Positions 50,792-59,437 of a DNA stretch of 64,000 bases are shown piece by piece. The notes below the pieces were generated by a model. That model did not search any database. It saw only the letters and a program-made list of their open reading frames with translations, and was not told the origin of the DNA. A program made the translations under genes and the position numbers. The DNA comes from UBA7672 sp040398425 (GTDB taxonomy: Bacteria > Pseudomonadota > Alphaproteobacteria > Caulobacterales > Hyphomonadaceae): assembly GCA_040398425.1 (NCBI GenBank), contig JBBATZ010000003.1, positions 89,164 to 153,163 of the forward strand. The letters are read 5' to 3'. Positions within the stretch are counted from its first letter, which is position 1. Each line of letters begins with the position of its first letter.

Positions 50792-51381
50792 TGAAAGCCC
50801 TGGTTCTGGCTGGCCTGTCCGCAGTCGCCCTTCTCGCGGCCGCATGCGGCGAAGAAAAAGCGCCGACGCCCGTCGCGGAAGCCCCCACCGGCGAACAGCC
50901 GGTGCAGACCGCATCGGCCCCGCAAGGCCCCGCACCCGTCGCCGGTCAGGTGAACTGGGAAGCTGCCCGCGCCGATCTCGCCAGACGCCCGGCTGATGTC
51001 GTCGTCCCGCAGGCCGCTGGCAGCGATCCGCTGGTCGTTCCGATGCTGTTGCCCGGCGGTATCGTCCAGACCGCGAGCGATCGTCCGGTGCCGCCGCGCA
51101 TCACCAAGGATGGCTATTTCGCAACCTATCACCAGCCCCGTTACGACGTCATCGTGAATGGCTCGCAGAAGGCCTATGCGACGGGCGGTACGCCTGCCGC
51201 CGACAAGACCGAGATGAAATTCCAGCCGGCGGAAGCTGGCGCCTCGCTGTCGTTCTCACGCTATGGCGCGGATTATCTGATCGAATTCGAGTGCCGCGAA
51301 GTCGACAGCCCGGATGGCTGCATCAACGAGGCGCAAGCGAAGGAATTCGCTGAAAGCCTGTTCGTGGCCCAGTCTCGTTGA
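50788..51381 (+). CDS. Putative lipoprotein of the S8 protease cluster
   Basis: This 197-residue protein has a clear lipobox (VALLAAACGEE), an Ala/Pro-rich linker to about residue 55, and a C-terminal domain with two cysteines (IEFECREVDSPDGCINEAQA). The start ATGATG overlaps the preceding stop (ATGA), so translation is coupled to the propeptide-like gene. No family is recognised. It may be a structural or regulatory partner of the protease in the outer membrane. Confidence 0.65.
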   Translation: MMKALVLAGLSAVALLAAACGEEKAPTPVAEAPTGEQPVQTASAPQGPAPVAGQVNWEAARADLARRPADVVVPQAAGSDPLVVPMLLPGGIVQTASDRPVPPRITKDGYFATYHQPRYDVIVNGSQKAYATGGTPAADKTEMKFQPAEAGASLSFSRYGADYLIEFECREVDSPDGCINEAQAKEFAESLFVAQSR

Positions 51382-51463
51382 GAGAAATGGCGCGCTAGGG
51401 GTTACACCCGCGTAACGCAGCGGGACTTCTGTGTTTGGGACTGCGGTGTGTGGGAGTGGCGGG

Positions 51464-52669
51464 ATGAAACGGTCATCGATCCAGGTGGGTCTTGTCGCAC
51501 TGGCCTCAATGGCCCTGCTCGGCGCCTGTGACGCCAGCAACGTACTGCTCTGGCCCTGGGTTCAGATCGCCGCCAGGGAAGAGGAAGTCCCCGCCACCCC
51601 CTCGACACCCCCTCCCCCGCCGCCCCTGACCAGCAACGATCCTCTGAATCCTGACGATCCGATGGGCGGCTCTGTGCCGAACCCCAACGCGAATACGGGC
51701 GCGCCCAGCGTCGACGGTACGCCGTTCGAGAACAAGCCGGAGAATCCCGCCGTCGATACGGGCGATGGCAAGCCGCTGGAAAGCGCCGAGACCGGCGAAG
51801 TCCTGCCGCCTCTGCCCGTGCCAACCGAGGAAGCGTCCAACACACCGACGACGCCGACAACGCCGCCAGTCACGCCACCGGAGCCGGCTCCCACAACGCC
51901 AGCACCCACAACTCCTACCACGCCACCGGTCACGCCCCCGCCAGCGCCCGCGCCCGCGCCGGTGACGCCATCCTTCTACTTCTTCCGCATCGGCAATCTC
52001 GCACCGACCAGCGGCACGGGCACCGCAGAGATGTCCGTGCTGGTCCCCGACATGCAGTTTCCGATCAAGAGCGCGCAGGCAGTCGCCCAAACCCAGGTCT
52101 ATCGCTGGGGCGGCGGCATCAAGGGCGGCGACCAGTGCGATGTGCGCAACTTCACGGCCCCGTGGCGCGACAATTATTGCGAGAGCCGCTCAACCACCAA
52201 CTCGACGCCCTGGTGCACAAAGACCGGCGTCCACCTCGGCCAGGACATCCGCGTCGGCACGCCGGATGGCTGCAAGCTTGAGGTCAAGACCAAGGCCGCC
52301 GAGCGCACGCGCTATGAGGTTGTGGCGGTCGAAGATGGCGTCATTTCAAACGTCGGTTCCTACTCCATCACGCTGCGCGCCGATTCTGGCGGGCGGATCT
52401 ATCGCTATCTCCACCTCAACATGTCCAAGCTGAAAGTCGCCACCAGCCAGACGGTCAAGAAGGGCGATGTGATCGGCTACGTGTCGAACGATTTCGGGGG
52501 CACGCCGACGACGCTGCACCTCCATTTCGAGATCAAGCTGAACACCGCGGCGACTGGCTGGCAGTACGCGCCGCCCTATTCCTCACTGCTGGAATCCTAC
52601 AAGCGGCGCGAGAATAACCCGGGCGCCCAGGTGGCTGACGATTTCCTGGTCGCTTCAACGCCACGCTAG
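51464..52669 (+). CDS. M23-family murein peptidase lipoprotein with Pro/Thr-rich linker
   Basis: This 401-residue protein has a lipobox (ASMALLGACDAS), then a low-complexity linker of Thr-Pro and Pro-Ala runs over about residues 40-165, and a C-terminal LytM/M23 domain. The zinc-site motifs are present: the HxxxD pair in TGVHLGQDIRVG and the HxH in TLHLHFEIKLN; IYRYLHLNMSKLKV and VKKGDVIGYVSND are the standard M23 framework. It is expected to cut peptidoglycan cross-links or activate amidases from an outer-membrane anchor, the linker spanning the periplasm. It closes the cluster begun by the S8 protease. Confidence 0.85.
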   Translation: MKRSSIQVGLVALASMALLGACDASNVLLWPWVQIAAREEEVPATPSTPPPPPPLTSNDPLNPDDPMGGSVPNPNANTGAPSVDGTPFENKPENPAVDTGDGKPLESAETGEVLPPLPVPTEEASNTPTTPTTPPVTPPEPAPTTPAPTTPTTPPVTPPPAPAPAPVTPSFYFFRIGNLAPTSGTGTAEMSVLVPDMQFPIKSAQAVAQTQVYRWGGGIKGGDQCDVRNFTAPWRDNYCESRSTTNSTPWCTKTGVHLGQDIRVGTPDGCKLEVKTKAAERTRYEVVAVEDGVISNVGSYSITLRADSGGRIYRYLHLNMSKLKVATSQTVKKGDVIGYVSNDFGGTPTTLHLHFEIKLNTAATGWQYAPPYSSLLESYKRRENNPGAQVADDFLVASTPR

Positions 52670-52760
52670 GCCGCCGCAACACTTCGTTACACTCTGGCGC
52701 TGGGCGAGTGCGCCAAGCGTGTTATAGGCTCGCGCGTTGCCTGTGGGGGGGCGGCGACGC

Positions 52761-53258
52761 GTGGGGCGTAATTTGAACATTATCGGTCTTCATCACAACG
52801 CATATCGCTGCAGCGATTCCGAAGCGACGCGCAGGTTCTACGAGGACTTTCTCGGCCTGCCGCTGGTCAATGCGTTCGAGATCGCGGCCACCAAGACTGG
52901 GCGGCCGACGCGCGTGCTGCACCATTTCTATCAGATGAACGACGGCTCGTGCCTCGGCTTCTTCGAGGCCCCGGACATGCCATTCGTGTTCAAGGACCAG
53001 CACGACTTCGATCTGCACATTGCGCTGGAAATTCCACGCGCAGACATCCCAGCCTGGATGGAAAAGGGCCGCGCGCTCGGCATGGAAGTCCGCGGCGTCT
53101 CCGACCACGGCATGATCGACTCCATCTACTTCCGCGACCCCGACGGCTATGTCATCGAACTGGCAGCCAAGCGGCCAGAGCATGACGCCCGGATGAACCC
53201 GGAAACCAACGGCGCCCGGACCGTGCTCGCCAACTGGCAGGACACGAAACCGCGCTGA
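52761..53258 (+). CDS. VOC-superfamily (glyoxalase-like) protein
   Basis: This is a single-domain VOC protein with NIIGLHHNAYRCSDSEATRR, FYEDFLGLPLVNAFEI, HHFYQMNDGSCLGFFE and SIYFRDPDGYVIELAAK, giving the usual paired beta-alpha-beta-beta-beta modules with metal ligands (His and Glu). Functions in the superfamily include glyoxalase I, dioxygenases and resistance proteins; the substrate is unclear. The start is uncertain: GTG 52761, TTG 52773 and TTG 52737 are in frame; GTG with a G-rich stretch upstream is chosen. Confidence 0.78.
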   Translation: MGRNLNIIGLHHNAYRCSDSEATRRFYEDFLGLPLVNAFEIAATKTGRPTRVLHHFYQMNDGSCLGFFEAPDMPFVFKDQHDFDLHIALEIPRADIPAWMEKGRALGMEVRGVSDHGMIDSIYFRDPDGYVIELAAKRPEHDARMNPETNGARTVLANWQDTKPR

Positions 53259-53330
53259 AGCGCATCTGGCGCTTCCCCCTCGCTTCCGGACGTGCTTGAG
53301 AACCCGCTGGTTTGCAGTGGGAGTTCACGC

Positions 53331-54041
53331 ATGGCGCAGCTGGCGCTGATCCGGCACGGTCAAAGCCAATGGAACCTCGAAGACAGGTTCACGGGTTGGT
53401 GGGACGTCGATCTCACCCCGGTTGGCGAAGAGGAAGCCCGCGCCTCAGGCCGCCTGCTGCGCGACACCGGCGTCGATTTCACCTGCGCGTTCACCTCGGT
53501 ACAGAAGCGCGCAATCCGCACGCTCAATCTCGCGCTGGAGCAGATGGACCGGCTGTGGATGCCCGTCACCAAGGACTATCACCTCAACGAGCGCCACTAT
53601 GGCGGGCTGACGGGTCTCAACAAAAAGGAGACGGCGGCGAAACACGGCGATGATCAGGTCAAGGTCTGGCGCCGCTCGTTCGATATCCCGCCGCCAGATC
53701 TCGCGCCGGGCACGGAGTTCGATCTTGCGAGCGACCCGCGCTATCGCGGCATCGACATTCCGGTCACCGAGAGCCTCAAGACTACGCTTGACCGGGTTCT
53801 GCCCTACTGGAGCGCGGAGATCGCGCCGAAGCTGAAGGCAGGCCAAAACGTGCTGATTGCAGCCCACGGCAATAGCCTGCGCGCGATCGTGAAGCACCTG
53901 TTCAAGGTGCCAGACAGCGAGATCACCGAGGTGGAGATTCCGACCGGCAATCCTCTGCTGATCGATCTCGACGGATCGCTCAACGTGAAGTCCGCGCGCT
54001 ATCTCGATGCGGCGCGCGCCAAGCCGCTTCCGAAGCTCTGA
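53331..54041 (+). CDS. gpmA: 2,3-bisphosphoglycerate-dependent phosphoglycerate mutase
   Basis: This glycolytic enzyme interconverts 3- and 2-phosphoglycerate. The 236 residues show the histidine-phosphatase start LALIRHGQSQWNLEDRFTGW, WDVDLTPVGEEEARASGRLL, NERHYGGLTGLNKKETAAKH and VLIAAHGNSLRAIVKHL, with both catalytic histidines. The internal ATG at 53331 is used because it begins the conserved region. It completes the triose-phosphate steps encoded near the left end of the window. The next gene starts two bases after its stop. Confidence 0.95.
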   Translation: MAQLALIRHGQSQWNLEDRFTGWWDVDLTPVGEEEARASGRLLRDTGVDFTCAFTSVQKRAIRTLNLALEQMDRLWMPVTKDYHLNERHYGGLTGLNKKETAAKHGDDQVKVWRRSFDIPPPDLAPGTEFDLASDPRYRGIDIPVTESLKTTLDRVLPYWSAEIAPKLKAGQNVLIAAHGNSLRAIVKHLFKVPDSEITEVEIPTGNPLLIDLDGSLNVKSARYLDAARAKPLPKL

Positions 54042-54043
54042 AC

Positions 54044-54691
54044 ATGAGCGCGCGTCCTTCCCCGGAAGACGACGCGCGTTTCATGGTCCGCGCGCTTGAA
54101 CTCGCGCGCGCCCGGCTCGGCCGCACGGCGCCGAACCCGAGTGTCGGCTGCGTCCTTGTTGCGGAGAATGTGATTGTCGGCGAAGGCGCGACCGGAAATG
54201 GCGGTCGCCCGCATGCCGAGGAGATCGCACTGCAGGCGGCCGGCAGCCTTGCCCACGGCGCGACCGCCTATGTCACGCTTGAACCTTGTAACCAGCGGTC
54301 GGGTGGAACCGCGTCCTGTTCGCAGCTGTTGCTGACGGCGGGCATCTCCCGCGTGGTGATCGCCGTCGACGACCCGCATCCACTCGGCGCACACGGCGCG
54401 AACCGTCTGGGTGATGCAGGCGTCAGTATCGAGCATGGTCTCATGGGCTCGGAGGCCGAAAGCCTCAACGCCGGCTTCTTCAAACGGATTGCGACGGGGC
54501 GGCCGTGGCTTGCGATCGACCACGATGCCTCAAGCTATGATGGCGCGTTCGATCCTGCGGGCGATGAGACGCCTGAGGCCGCGCTCGATCGTCTCGGCGC
54601 GGCGGGCTTCACGCGTGTCTGCGTTCTTCCAGGGACTGCCATAGCTGAACAGCTGAGGGCGCTCGGGCTGGTGGATGAGGATCGCTGTTAG
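54044..54691 (+). CDS. RibD-like deaminase domain protein without reductase domain
   Basis: This 215-residue protein matches the deaminase half of RibD: MVRALELARARLGRTAPNPS, VGCVLV, GGRPHAEEIALQAAG with the HAE zinc and catalytic residues, and TLEPCNQRSGGTASCSQLLL. The second zinc motif has nine residues between its cysteines instead of the usual eight. The RibD reductase domain is absent; instead, a short unrelated C-terminal part follows (LGAAGFTRVCVLPGTAIAEQ). It may act with a separate reductase, or on another substrate. It forms a two-gene unit with gpmA. Confidence 0.78.
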   Translation: MSARPSPEDDARFMVRALELARARLGRTAPNPSVGCVLVAENVIVGEGATGNGGRPHAEEIALQAAGSLAHGATAYVTLEPCNQRSGGTASCSQLLLTAGISRVVIAVDDPHPLGAHGANRLGDAGVSIEHGLMGSEAESLNAGFFKRIATGRPWLAIDHDASSYDGAFDPAGDETPEAALDRLGAAGFTRVCVLPGTAIAEQLRALGLVDEDRC

Positions 54692-54710
54692 CATTTGCCT
54701 GACCCAGAAG

Positions 54711-54744
54711 ACAAAAACGGGTTGACCGCGAGGCCGACCCGTTT
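54711..54744 (-). terminator. Terminator of cspA
   Basis: On the minus strand AAACGGGT pairs with ACCCGTTT around an imperfect inner stem and is followed by TTTTT. It lies 51 bases after the cspA stop, between convergent genes. Confidence 0.75.
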
Positions 54745-54794
54745 CAAAGTTGTGTGCGTGAAGCTCCACCCTGGCCGGATGGAACGTCAGTCGC

Positions 54795-55004
54795 TTAGAG
54801 CGGCTGGATCTGCGTCGCGGCCATTTTGCCCGAACGCTTGTCCTTCTCGAGCTCGAAGCTCACGCGCTGGCCTTCATTGAGGCCGGCGAGCCCGGCGCGC
54901 TGAACGGCCGAGATGTGAACGAACACATCAGCGCCGCCAGATTCCGGCTGGATGAAGCCGAAGCCTTTTTGCTCGTTGAACCATTTAACAGTTCCGGTAG
55001 CCAT
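54795..55004 (-). CDS. cspA: Cold-shock protein
   Basis: This 69-residue single-domain RNA/DNA-binding protein has the two RNP motifs KGFGFI and VFVH in order (GTVKWFNEQKGFGFIQPE, ADVFVHISAVQRAGL). It is an RNA chaperone of the CspA family; cold induction is common but not universal. The 324 bases upstream leave room for a long structured leader, as in cold-induced csp genes. The symbol cspA is by family; other paralogues may exist elsewhere. Confidence 0.9.
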   Translation of the reverse strand: MATGTVKWFNEQKGFGFIQPESGGADVFVHISAVQRAGLAGLNEGQRVSFELEKDKRSGKMAATQIQPL

Positions 55005-55328
55005 GTAGATCTAGTCTTTCGATAGGCGTCCACGAGACCGGGGGGACCCGTAGACAAATGAGAGAGCGCTTGCAGCCGCGTTCCCGGGGGCCGTCAAAAT
55101 CGCCTGTTCGGAAGGCCAGATCCGGAGCTCGATCCTCTGGTAAAACCCAGAAACAGAGCAAGGAGAGCAACCGAACCTGTGCAGAATTCGACCTTCCCCC
55201 TATTGCATAACGTCGCAGGCTTGAAAAGGCGGGCGGTGATGCGTGACACAGAGTTTAACCCGATCACGCAGCTTGCTTCATGTGCAGGCGGCCTTATCGA
55301 TGCGCAACAAAATCCCTAACTGAGCCAG
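55005..55328. other. Divergent intergenic region (cspA leader / ygfZ promoter)
   Basis: These 324 bases contain no gene. On the cspA side they would form a leader of up to about 200 nucleotides. Complementary C- and G-rich tracts (for example GGGGGGACCC near 55043 and TTCCCGGGGG near 55081) could fold. No recognised riboswitch was seen. Confidence 0.5.
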
Positions 55329-56150
55329 ATGCATCAGCCGATTTTCCTCGCCCACCGCTCCATCGTTTCGGTTACCGGCGCGGACGCGGAACCTCTCCTC
55401 AACGGCATTGTGACGGTGTCTACGCTCGATCTCGCCGAAGGCGAGTTCCACTACGGCGCGCTGCTGACTCCGCAGGGAAAAATCATCACGGACTTTCTGG
55501 TAACACGTCAGGGCGAGGAGATTCTGCTCGACTGCGCGCGTTCCGCAGCGCCCGCGCTGATCAAGCGGCTGACGCTGATGAAGCTGCGCGCCGCCGTGTC
55601 TGTTCGCGAGCGCAGCGATCTCGGCGTCACCGTCTTCACCGGCACGCCCGACCCGCGCAGCGCGAGCGCGCCACGACGCCAGATCAGTCCGCGTGGGGAA
55701 CCAGACAACGCCGCACTCTATCACGCCGCGCGTATCGCCGCGTGCGTACCAGAGCAGGATTTCGATTTCGGCCCCGAGGATGTGTTCCCCGCCGACATCA
55801 ACATGGACCTCGCGAATGGCGTCGACTTCCGCAAGGGCTGTTTCGTCGGACAGGAAGTCGTCTCACGCATGAAGCGCCGCGCCACCGCCCGCCGCCGCAC
55901 CCTTCGCGCCGAAGTCGCGCCGGGAACTCCGCCGGGTGCGCCCGTGCTCGCCAACGGTTTCGAAATCGGAGTGCTGACGTCGGTTTCCGGCGGCGCCGCC
56001 CTCGCCCGCGTGCGTATCGATCGTCTGGCCGACGCGCAGGCGAAGGGCGAGGTGATCACCGCCAACGTCTCCCCTGTGGTGTTCGATCAGCCGGACTGGC
56101 TGGCCGGGGAGCTGGCGGCCCTTGCCGCGGCGAAGGATGCGAAGGCCTGA
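55329..56150 (+). CDS. ygfZ: YgfZ/GcvT-like folate-binding protein
   Basis: This 273-residue folate-binding protein assists the assembly or repair of certain iron-sulphur enzymes (the IBA57/YgfZ family). The signature DFRKGCFVGQEVVSRMKRR contains the conserved KGCxxGQE with its cysteine. The N-terminal region (FLAHRSIVSVTGADAEPLLN, EGEFHYGALLTPQGKIITDF) is the tetrahydrofolate-binding module. Its stop TGA overlaps the next ATG (TGATG), so tag is co-translated. Confidence 0.9.
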   Translation: MHQPIFLAHRSIVSVTGADAEPLLNGIVTVSTLDLAEGEFHYGALLTPQGKIITDFLVTRQGEEILLDCARSAAPALIKRLTLMKLRAAVSVRERSDLGVTVFTGTPDPRSASAPRRQISPRGEPDNAALYHAARIAACVPEQDFDFGPEDVFPADINMDLANGVDFRKGCFVGQEVVSRMKRRATARRRTLRAEVAPGTPPGAPVLANGFEIGVLTSVSGGAALARVRIDRLADAQAKGEVITANVSPVVFDQPDWLAGELAALAAAKDAKA

Positions 56151-56776
56151 TGAAACCGCTCGACGACATTCCGTGTGGCTGGGCGCCGGCCTCGGACGCG
56201 CTCTATCGCAGCTATCACGACGAGGAATGGGGCGTGCCCGAACGCGATGCCCGCGCACTCTGGGAGAAGTTCCAGCTCGACGGGCACCAGGCCGGCCTCT
56301 CCTGGATCACCATCCTCCGCAAGCGCGAAACCATGCGCGAGGAGTTCGACGGATTTGATCCGGAAAAAGTCGCGCGCTGGACGCAGAAGCGCATCGACAA
56401 AGCGATGAAAAACCCCGGCATCATCCGCTCGCCGATCAAGATCGCGGCGACCATCAGGAACGCACAGGTCTATCTCGGCATGGCAGAGCGCAGCGAGGAT
56501 TTCGCCGACTATGTCTGGGGTTTCGTCGACGACAAGCCGATCGTGAACAAGCTCGACCACTGGCGCAACGTGCAACCGAAGACAGAGCTATCGGAAGCGA
56601 TCGCCAAGGACATGAAAAAACGGGGCTTCAAGTTCTGCGGCCCCGTCATCGTCTATGCCTGCATGCAGGCGATGGGCATGATCAACGATCACGAAGTCGG
56701 CTGCCCGCGCCACAGGGAAATCCAGCGGCTCGAGAAGGCGCGCAGGAGCGCCCAGCCGCTCAGAACCCCGGCTTGA
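56150..56776 (+). CDS. tag: DNA-3-methyladenine glycosylase I
   Basis: This base-excision enzyme removes 3-methyladenine from DNA. The protein (208 residues) shows the N-terminal PCGWAPASDALYRSYHDEEW with a zinc-ligand Cys and His, the substrate region FQLDGHQAGLSWITILRKRE, and the second zinc pair in INDHEVGCPRH. The ATG overlaps the ygfZ stop. Its end overlaps the convergent TPR gene by 17 bases. No LexA box is present here, consistent with constitutive expression of tag. Confidence 0.94.
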   Translation: MKPLDDIPCGWAPASDALYRSYHDEEWGVPERDARALWEKFQLDGHQAGLSWITILRKRETMREEFDGFDPEKVARWTQKRIDKAMKNPGIIRSPIKIAATIRNAQVYLGMAERSEDFADYVWGFVDDKPIVNKLDHWRNVQPKTELSEAIAKDMKKRGFKFCGPVIVYACMQAMGMINDHEVGCPRHREIQRLEKARRSAQPLRTPA

Positions 56777-57701
56777 GCTGCGCCTGCCTGAAGTGCGCGC
56801 GGACGCGCTTGCGGTGTCCGGAATACTGCAGGCGCCAGAACAACTGGTAAGCCACCGCGACCACAAACGCCGGCACGCGACCACCGAGCGCGGCCACGAT
56901 AAGCACGGCAAACAGCATCAGCCACACGGCGAGCCAGACGATCCATCCGAAGAGACCGTTGTCCTTCCGCCAGAACCGGAACTGCACGTTGGCGCGCAGC
57001 AGACGATAGCGATCAGGTGCGGTGAGGAGGAACAGAGATATCGCATCCTCGTCATTGGCGTCGCGCTGCAGCACCACCTCCAGCAGGTTGTGCGCCTTCT
57101 GCAAGTTGCCGCGCATCAGCGCCACGCGCGCAGCTTCCGTCATCACATAGGAGTCTTCGGGCGACAGGTGCAGCGCCTCGTCGGCGAATGGCTCGGCCGC
57201 TTTCGGTCCCTTGTGATGCAGAAGGATCAACGCCTTCTGCGCTGCCAGCACGCCATACCATGGCGCAATCCTGCAGCCTTCCTCGACCGTCTTCAGCGCC
57301 TGCGCGTATTGCTTCCGCTCGAACTGGACGACAGCGAGATAGTGATAGCCCAGCGCCTCGTCGGAATTGAGCCGGATCGACTCCTGGAAATAGCGCTCGG
57401 CTGCGCCGAGCTTGCGCTGACGGCGGAACACTTCGCCCCGGATGCGATGCGCCTGCGCCATGTTGGGCGCGAGCTCCAGCAACCGGTCTGCCGTCCCGCC
57501 GGCTTCGCCGAACAGGCCGAGCGCGATCTGCGCCTGCGAGAGGCCTACGAGCGCTTCGGGATTGTCCGGATCGATCGCGAGCGCAGCGCGGAAATCACGC
57601 AACGCACCCTCCCGGTTACCCGCCTGATAGAGCGCCCATCCGGTTGTCACCAGCCGTTCGGGTCGCTGCGCCTCGCTCATCCCCCGGGTATCTCGCTTCA
57701 T
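56760..57701 (-). CDS. TPR protein with C-terminal membrane helices
   Basis: This 313-residue protein has about six tetratricopeptide repeats (for example GWALYQAGNREGALRDFRAA, ALGYHYLAVVQFERKQYAQA, YVMTEAARVALMRGNLQKAH) and a C-terminal membrane segment of two helices (GWIVWLAVWLMLFAVLIVAA, VPAFVVAVAYQLFWRL) followed by a basic tail. There is no N-terminal signal, so the repeats are probably cytoplasmic and the protein C-terminally anchored. It would act as a protein-protein scaffold. An ATG at 57680 is an alternative start. Confidence 0.78.
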   Translation of the reverse strand: MKRDTRGMSEAQRPERLVTTGWALYQAGNREGALRDFRAALAIDPDNPEALVGLSQAQIALGLFGEAGGTADRLLELAPNMAQAHRIRGEVFRRQRKLGAAERYFQESIRLNSDEALGYHYLAVVQFERKQYAQALKTVEEGCRIAPWYGVLAAQKALILLHHKGPKAAEPFADEALHLSPEDSYVMTEAARVALMRGNLQKAHNLLEVVLQRDANDEDAISLFLLTAPDRYRLLRANVQFRFWRKDNGLFGWIVWLAVWLMLFAVLIVAALGGRVPAFVVAVAYQLFWRLQYSGHRKRVRAHFRQAQLKPGF

Positions 57702-57825
57702 GTCAATGTCAGCGAATAGGCGGTGGGCGCAACAAGATCAACGCGTACACGCAGACAGACGAAACAGACCCTTTCGCCCGCTTCCGGCCACGGTGTAGCG
57801 TCGGGCCAAACAGGGGAGAAACGCC

Positions 57826-58383
57826 ATGCAGGATTTCGCGACCACCATGCGCCGCATCATCACGGGCGATGATGCATCAGGCGACAGCGTCATCATCGTC
57901 AATGGTCCGCCCGCCGCGACCAGCGGTCCGATCGAGGCCGGCGGCCCGTTCGACATCTGGCATGACATGGTCACCGGCGCGCTCGATCCAGCTGATCACA
58001 CGGATCTTGGTCCGAAGCGCACGGTCCTTTCGCCTGAGCCGGGAAAAGTGCGCGTACGCTGGTTCGCCATCAATCCTCGCCCTCCCGGCGTTCCGGATGA
58101 CGTGATGAACGAGATGGTGCGCGAACGTTTCGCGTCTTTCGACGCTGACCATCATCTCACCGATCAAACGAAACATCCGGCGATGCACAAGACGGCGTCG
58201 CTCGACGTGATCTGTCTCCTGCAAGGCGAAGTCGATCTCATTCTCGACACGGCGCGCACGCGCGTGAAGCCTGGTCAGATCGTCATCCAGCGCGGCACCA
58301 GCCATGGCTGGGAAGCGATCGGGGGACCTGCCCTTCTTCTCGCCGTATTGATCGACAGACCGCTTGTGTCCGGGGAGCACTAG
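57826..58383 (+). CDS. Cupin-domain protein
   Basis: This 185-residue protein has a C-terminal cupin (TASLDVICLLQGEVDLILDT, TRVKPGQIVIQRGTSHGWEA) with the GxxxxP-like and HGW segments of the second cupin motif. The first motif's histidines are only partly kept (TASLD instead of HxHxxxE), so metal binding is doubtful. A longer N-terminal part (IVNGPPAATSGPIEAGGPFD, IWHDM) may be a substrate or lid region. Family and reaction unknown. GGGGAG precedes the ATG. Confidence 0.7.
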   Translation: MQDFATTMRRIITGDDASGDSVIIVNGPPAATSGPIEAGGPFDIWHDMVTGALDPADHTDLGPKRTVLSPEPGKVRVRWFAINPRPPGVPDDVMNEMVRERFASFDADHHLTDQTKHPAMHKTASLDVICLLQGEVDLILDTARTRVKPGQIVIQRGTSHGWEAIGGPALLLAVLIDRPLVSGEH

Positions 58384-58435
58384 CTGCGTTCAGGTCTTAG
58401 GCGTAGACAGCCTTGGGGCGTGCAGGAGTGACGAG

Positions 58436-58672
58436 ATGGGACGCGTTCAACTGATCTTTTCATGCGCGATGCTGGCCCTTGCTGCATCCGCCTGCGCCGC
58501 ACCCGGCAAGCCTGAGAACGACTTGTCGCAGGAACGGGTCTGCCTCTCTCATTTCGAGAACGATCCGGTGGAGCGCGACCGCTGCATGCTCGATTCACAT
58601 GTGCGGAACGACACCGTGCCGGACGTGCGCCCGATGGACCTGCCGCTTCGCACCGGCCAGATCGGCGATTGA
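58436..58672 (+). CDS. Small secreted or lipoprotein
   Basis: This 78-residue protein starts MGRVQLIFSCAMLALAASAC, a lipoprotein signal with the cysteine in AASAC, followed by a charged domain with two cysteines (QERVCLSHFENDP, DRCMLDSHVRND). AGGAG lies seven bases before the ATG. Not recognised. It follows the cupin gene by 52 bases and converges on the LysE-type gene. Confidence 0.6.
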   Translation: MGRVQLIFSCAMLALAASACAAPGKPENDLSQERVCLSHFENDPVERDRCMLDSHVRNDTVPDVRPMDLPLRTGQIGD

Positions 58673-58686
58673 GTCCGGCGACTCCA

Positions 58687-59313
58687 CTAACGTCCCGTCG
58701 CAGTCCACGTCAGGTAAACAGCAAACGCCGCCGACAACACCATGGCGAGCGCCGCTACCCTGAAGAACCCATGCGCGAAAGCCGCTGACTGGAATCGCCG
58801 CGCCAATGCATCGGCGCTGCTGGCGTAGACGACAAGACCGAACATCTCGCACACCGTCACGGTCGCCATGCTGATCAGCACCTGCGGGATCATGTCGTGG
58901 TCGGGGTTGAAATAGGTCGGCAGGAGTCCGCCGAAATAGACCAGCGCATTGGGGTTCGCGAGTTGCAGCCCAACGCCATGCGCGAACAGCTCGCGGCGTG
59001 GCGGCGGATCGCGGCGCAACAGGTCCACGGGCGAACCGAAGGCCGTGCGCCAGGCGAGCCAGACGATGAAGCCGATGCCGGCGATCTTGAAGGCCAGGAA
59101 GGCTTCGGGGAACGTCCTGGCCACCACCGCCACGCCCGAGGCGGCCAGCGAGATCCAGACGAAGTTCGCCGCGCAGATACCCGCCGCAGGCGCCATCGAC
59201 GCCCAGAAGCCGTAACGGATCGACGCGGTGGTCACGAGGATGACGGCAGGTCCGGGGGTGAGGCCCCCGGCCAGGAACAGCAGCGTGAAATTGGCCCAAA
59301 CCCAGAAATCCAT
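58687..59313 (-). CDS. LysE-family amino-acid exporter
   Basis: This 208-residue membrane protein has six hydrophobic helices and the family start DFWVWANFTLLFLAGGLTPG with the conserved TPGPAVILVTTASIRYG. Further hallmark segments are FKIAGIGFIVWLAWR and GLQLANPNALVYFGGLLPTY. LysE/RhtB exporters remove excess amino acids or homoserine lactones; the substrate cannot be read. The ATG at 59313 starts the first helix. Confidence 0.85.
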   Translation of the reverse strand: MDFWVWANFTLLFLAGGLTPGPAVILVTTASIRYGFWASMAPAAGICAANFVWISLAASGVAVVARTFPEAFLAFKIAGIGFIVWLAWRTAFGSPVDLLRRDPPPRRELFAHGVGLQLANPNALVYFGGLLPTYFNPDHDMIPQVLISMATVTVCEMFGLVVYASSADALARRFQSAAFAHGFFRVAALAMVLSAAFAVYLTWTATGR

Positions 59314-59437
59314 ACGCCCACATATCCTGCGCGCGGCTCTATAGGGCTCGCGGAGTGTTGAGTCAGCCGGCGTCATCGCTGGTTGCCCCGACCGGCGGCT
59401 GCGCTATCACAGGCTGCGTAAACGGGAGGCGTTCGAC

